Below are positions 7,440-10,033 of a DNA stretch of 10,033 bases, one piece after another (positions within the stretch are counted from its first letter, which is position 1; each line of letters begins with the position of its first letter). The stretch is from an uncultured Gemmatimonadota bacterium. Its GTDB lineage: Bacteria > Gemmatimonadota > Gemmatimonadetes > Longimicrobiales > Gaopeijiaceae. The position numbers and the translations under genes are program-made. A model generated the notes under the pieces. That model was not told the origin of the DNA. It did no database searches and worked only from the letters and a program-made list of their open reading frames with translations. The stretch is from NCBI GenBank assembly GCA_938030915.1, contig CALHIO010000269.1:1-10033 (forward strand). Direction: 5' to 3'.

Positions 7440-8623
7440 GAGGCGAGCACTCCTTCTTCCTTCCACGCCCGAACGCTGGAGAGTACGCGCTCCACGTCCG
7501 ATGCGTCGTTGTAGAGTCCGAACGAGAAGCGCAGCACACCCGATCTGAGAGAAAAGACGATCCCCTCGTCGACCAGGTGGCGGTGGAGCGCGTTGACCTC
7601 GGGGTCATCGGCGGAGTAATGCCGCCCGCTACCGAGATGACCCGACGAGACAATGTGGGCGAGGTGGACTCCCGGTCGACCTCCGACTACCGGCATGCCC
7701 ATATCGATCAAACCGTCCGCAAGCCTCGCGGCAAGACCCTGCACGTGCGCCTCGATCGCGCCGACGCCGACCGCGGTGACGATCTCGAGCGCGGCACGAG
7801 TCGCGGTCATCCCGAGATAGTTGTAGTTGCCCAGGTCGAAGCGTCGAGCGCCCGGCGCATACTCCAGCGGGCCGTCCGAGTACGCTGTCTCGTGAGCGTC
7901 GAGCGAAATCCCGTAGCGCGCGACGTGGATCGGGACGAGTTGCTCGGCAACCTCACGCCGGACATAGAGAAAGCCGAATCCGTACAGCGAAAGCAGGCCC
8001 TTCTGCGTCGCCACCGCGAGGGCATCGATTCCGAGCGCACGTACGTCGGTATCCAGTGATCCGATCGACTGAGCGCCGTCTGCCAGGGTCCACGCGCCCA
8101 CGGAACGCGCAGCTCGAACGAGAGGCTCCACATCGGTGATGAAGCCGGGCGCGAAGGAGATCGTCGGGAAGGTGACGATGCGGGTCCGGTCGTCGATCGC
8201 CGCGACCATGGCCTCGATCGGCATCATCCCGTCCACCGGATCGATCGATCGCACTTCCACGCCATAGCGACGAGCGAGGTTGAACCAGAGGTAGATGTTG
8301 TTGGGGTGCTCCAGCTCCGGACAGATCACGACGTTGTCGCCGGCGTGCCATTCGAGACTCGCGGCGAACAGGTTCAACCCCTCCGAAACGTTCTTGGTGA
8401 TGGCCACCTCATCGGTATCGGCACCAATCATCGAGGCGAGCAGCGCTCGCGTCTCGTCGACGCCCTCGCGCAGCACGTCCTTGTTGCTCGTTCCGGAGAC
8501 CTGGGCATCCAGGTACTCGTGGACGACGTCGCGCACGGTGGCCGGGATCAACCCCTTCGCGGCGATGTTGAGGTAGGTGCGCTCGGACGCGCCTGGGAAG
8601 AGACTCCGGATGTGTTCGTTCAC
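7436..8623 (-). CDS. aminotransferase class V-fold PLP-dependent enzyme
   Basis: This 395-residue protein is of normal length for fold-type I, class V PLP enzymes (relatives of SufS, isopenicillin N epimerase and kynureninase). Visible features are TKNVSEGLN (76-84, cofactor phosphate region), ELEHPNNIYLW (103-113), DGAQSIG with Asp182 and Gln185 contacting the PLP ring, and the Schiff-base lysine Lys208 in ATQKGLLSLYGFGFLYV. The C-terminal SLRSGVLRFSFGLYN (358-372) includes the Arg expected to bind the substrate carboxylate. No cysteine is in the desulfurase active loop, so it is not a cysteine desulfurase. Gln207 replaces the usual His before the lysine. It is probably cytoplasmic, as no signal peptide is seen. 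It starts with GTG (8621-8623) overlapping the symporter stop as GTGA, with GAGGG 7 bases upstream. The substrate is unknown; an amino acid imported by the coupled symporter is a plausible inference. Confidence 0.92.
   Translation of the reverse strand: MNEHIRSLFPGASERTYLNIAAKGLIPATVRDVVHEYLDAQVSGTSNKDVLREGVDETRALLASMIGADTDEVAITKNVSEGLNLFAASLEWHAGDNVVICPELEHPNNIYLWFNLARRYGVEVRSIDPVDGMMPIEAMVAAIDDRTRIVTFPTISFAPGFITDVEPLVRAARSVGAWTLADGAQSIGSLDTDVRALGIDALAVATQKGLLSLYGFGFLYVRREVAEQLVPIHVARYGISLDAHETAYSDGPLEYAPGARRFDLGNYNYLGMTATRAALEIVTAVGVGAIEAHVQGLAARLADGLIDMGMPVVGGRPGVHLAHIVSSGHLGSGRHYSADDPEVNALHRHLVDEGIVFSLRSGVLRFSFGLYNDASDVERVLSSVRAWKEEGVLAS
7450..7455 (-). promoter_or_regulatory. Shine-Dalgarno for the serine hydrolase
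   Basis: Read on the minus strand this is AAGGAG, 10 bases before ATG 7439 and inside the end of the aminotransferase gene. It supports the 7439 start over the longer 7466 start and fits re-initiation at the ATGA overlap. Confidence 0.6.
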
Positions 8624-9813
8624 GACGATGCCCTCGTGGCTTCGGATCGGGCGACCAGCGACGTGCCGACCAGGTCGCCCATGACGTTGATGGTTGTGTT
8701 GCCCATGTCCACGAGCCTGTAGATGCCGCCGACGATCGCGGCGACTTCGATCGGGAGATTGAACGCCTGGACATAGATCAGCGCGATTACGAACCCACCT
8801 CCCGGAATACCGCCCGACCCCTCCGAGAGCAACAGGCCGATCAGCACGACGGACAGAAGCGCCGCCGGAGCGAACGAGACGCCGGCGGCCTGTGCGGTGA
8901 AGAGGAGGACCGCGCCGAGCATGACGGAGGTACCGTCTTTGTTGAGCTGGGCGCCAAGGGGAAGTGTGAACGAGTAGATCGACGACGGCAGCCCGATACG
9001 CTCCGCCATCTCCAGGGAAACGCTGAGCGAAGCCAGGCTCGACGTGGTCGCTGCGGTCGTCGCCCAGAGTGGGCCTGTCTCGCGGAGGAAGGGCACGGGA
9101 CCCCGCGCGGCCCCGAAGCGGAGCAGAGCCATGTAGCCGGCGAAGATCGTGAGCTGCGCGGCGTACACCCCCAGGAGGAATCGGGCCATCGGGCCGAGCA
9201 GGGCCGCGCCGTACGTGCCCACCGTCACAGCCATCAGCGCACCGATTCCGAAAGGAGCTGTCAGCAGGACGATGTCCACGAGCCGTCGAAAGAGGGCCGC
9301 CGCGTCTCGGTATGCACCCGAGAGCCGAGCGCGCGACTCCTCGGCAAGAAGGAGCGTTGCGATACCCAGAAGCACGGCGATCACGACGATCTGCACCACG
9401 TTTCCTTCGGCGAAGGCGGCGAAGACGTTTCGGGGGATCATGCCCAGGAGGACCTCGGCAATCGACGGGACAGCGCCGACCGGGCCATCCACCTGACCGG
9501 TCAGCTGCATGCCCACGCCTGGACGCAGGACCGCCATCGCACCCAGGCCAAGGAGGAGCGCCAGGACATCGGTGCTCACGTAGTACGTCATCGTCTTCCC
9601 AGCGAGCCGTCCGAACGTCTTCACGTCGCTCAGAGCCGTCAGGCCCGCGAGCAGGTTGAAGAACACGAGTGGAATCGCGGCGAGGACCAGCAGTCGGATG
9701 AAGACGTCCCCAATCGGCTGAAGAAGCCCGACCGCGTCACCGAGGGCGACGCCGAGAACGGAGCCAACCGCCATGCCGATGAGGATCTGGCTCCCCAACC
9801 CGATGCGTCGCAT
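8620..9813 (-). CDS. DAACS (GltP/SLC1-fold) cation:amino acid or carboxylate symporter with altered binding site
   Basis: The 397-residue inner-membrane protein has the full SLC1/DAACS layout of hydrophobic helices plus two re-entrant hairpins. HP1 is near TTSSLAS (256-262), helix 7 carries YSFTLPLGAQLNKDGTS (280-296), HP2 is GSGGIPGGG (332-340) and helix 8 is DMGNTTINVMGD (369-380). Against GltPh as I remember it, Asn291 and Asp293 (N310, D312), Asp369 (D394), Thr373 (T398), Asn376 (N401) and Asp380 (D405) are kept. Lys292 replaces Met311 and Asn372 replaces Arg397, which contacts the acidic side chain of the substrate. Import of a neutral substrate is more likely than of Glu or Asp. The start is set at ATG 9813, where family similarity begins; a GTG at 9873 would extend it by 20 unrelated residues and overlap the divergent lipoprotein. 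It is the first gene of the minus-strand trio. Family firm, substrate unknown. Confidence 0.93.
   Translation of the reverse strand: MRRIGLGSQILIGMAVGSVLGVALGDAVGLLQPIGDVFIRLLVLAAIPLVFFNLLAGLTALSDVKTFGRLAGKTMTYYVSTDVLALLLGLGAMAVLRPGVGMQLTGQVDGPVGAVPSIAEVLLGMIPRNVFAAFAEGNVVQIVVIAVLLGIATLLLAEESRARLSGAYRDAAALFRRLVDIVLLTAPFGIGALMAVTVGTYGAALLGPMARFLLGVYAAQLTIFAGYMALLRFGAARGPVPFLRETGPLWATTAATTSSLASLSVSLEMAERIGLPSSIYSFTLPLGAQLNKDGTSVMLGAVLLFTAQAAGVSFAPAALLSVVLIGLLLSEGSGGIPGGGFVIALIYVQAFNLPIEVAAIVGGIYRLVDMGNTTINVMGDLVGTSLVARSEATRASS
8631..8635 (-). promoter_or_regulatory. Shine-Dalgarno for the class V PLP enzyme
   Basis: On the minus strand this reads GAGGG, 7 bases before the GTG at 8623. It lies within the end of the symporter gene and supports a non-ATG start at the GTGA overlap. 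Confidence 0.5.
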
Positions 9814-9857
9814 GACGCCGAACTTGCACTCGTCGCTCCACTCAGCAAGTGTGCGGC
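9814..9857. promoter_or_regulatory. short divergent intergenic region between symporter and lipoprotein genes
   Basis: These 44 bases separate two outward-reading genes, so promoters for one or both should overlap this stretch or the 5' coding ends. A TTGCTG-like -35 can be found on the minus strand but without a good -10 partner. No strong Shine-Dalgarno or clear inverted repeat is visible. The role is inferred from gene orientation. Confidence 0.3.
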
Positions 9858-10033
9858 ATGAAGATTCCAACACGGTTCCGCGGACTCGCAGCGATTCTCG
9901 TCGCAGGGTTTCTCGCCGGATGCGGCTCGGGTGACGCAGAGCCGGGAGCAGAACTCACGCGAGCTCAGAAGGACAGTATCGTCGCAGAGATGCCGATCCC
10001 CGGAGCCTCGGGCGTCGGGAGCGCGATGCAGGC
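9858..10033 (+). CDS. putative lipoprotein, 3' partial
   Basis: An ATG at 9858 opens a frame with no stop before the window end (58 complete codons). It begins MKIPTRFRGLAAILVAGFLA and then has a lipobox, LAGC, with Cys22 as the lipidated residue. The n-region is basic (Lys2, Arg6, Arg8) and the h-region is hydrophobic (10-19). After the Cys comes a GSGDAEPG linker typical of lipoprotein tethers, then ELTRAQKDSIVAEMPIPGAS. The product should be anchored in the membrane facing the periplasm. There is no clear Shine-Dalgarno. It is divergent from the symporter, and its presence argues against the longer symporter start. The visible part is too short to name a family. Confidence 0.75.
   Translation, partial: MKIPTRFRGLAAILVAGFLAGCGSGDAEPGAELTRAQKDSIVAEMPIPGASGVGSAMQ

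Overview
High-GC bacterial DNA, densely packed with short genes-to-gene gaps. The mix of a secreted LVIVD beta-propeller protein, an exported S9 peptidase, an exported S12-type serine hydrolase, DUF1697 and DUF72 suits a Gemmatimonadota-like (possibly marine or soil) organism. That placement is an inference from gene content and style; no rRNA or tRNA is present to fix it.

Layout. (1) 1-4409, plus strand: a probable operon of a 5'-truncated LVIVD-repeat protein, an S9 prolyl-oligopeptidase/DPP-IV-type peptidase 4 bases behind it, a DUF1697 protein 11 bases further, and a four-helix membrane protein overlapping DUF1697 by GTGA. (2) 4416-4760, minus strand: a small ArsC/Spx-fold protein that has lost the family's catalytic cysteine. 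It converges on the first operon and is divergent from the next. (3) 4814-6236, plus strand: a DUF72 protein with an N-terminal QLGLF tag, overlapping by 11 bases a second four-helix membrane protein. (4) 6279-9813, minus strand: a tightly coupled three-gene operon, in transcription order a DAACS (GltP-fold) symporter, a class V aminotransferase-fold PLP enzyme and an exported serine hydrolase. Each junction is a 4-base stop/start overlap (GTGA, then ATGA). (5) 9858 to the window end, plus strand: the beginning of a lipoprotein gene, divergent from the symporter.

How the genes may work together. The minus-strand trio looks like one functional unit: a hydrolase outside the cytoplasm, a cation-coupled importer and a cytoplasmic PLP enzyme. 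The importer keeps most of the GltPh cation site but has Asn where GltPh has the Arg that binds acidic side chains, and Lys where the NMDGT motif has Met. Its substrate is therefore probably not glutamate or aspartate. The LVIVD protein and S9 peptidase are likely envelope proteins of a peptide-using heterotroph.

I see no tRNA, rRNA, CRISPR array, insertion sequence or convincing intrinsic terminator. No stretch over 300 bases lacks a gene; the longest gap is about 53 bases. The most notable points are the Cys-less ArsC-like protein, the altered binding site of the symporter with its coupled operon, and the clamp-binding-like QLGLF tag on the DUF72 protein. None amounts to a proven new system.
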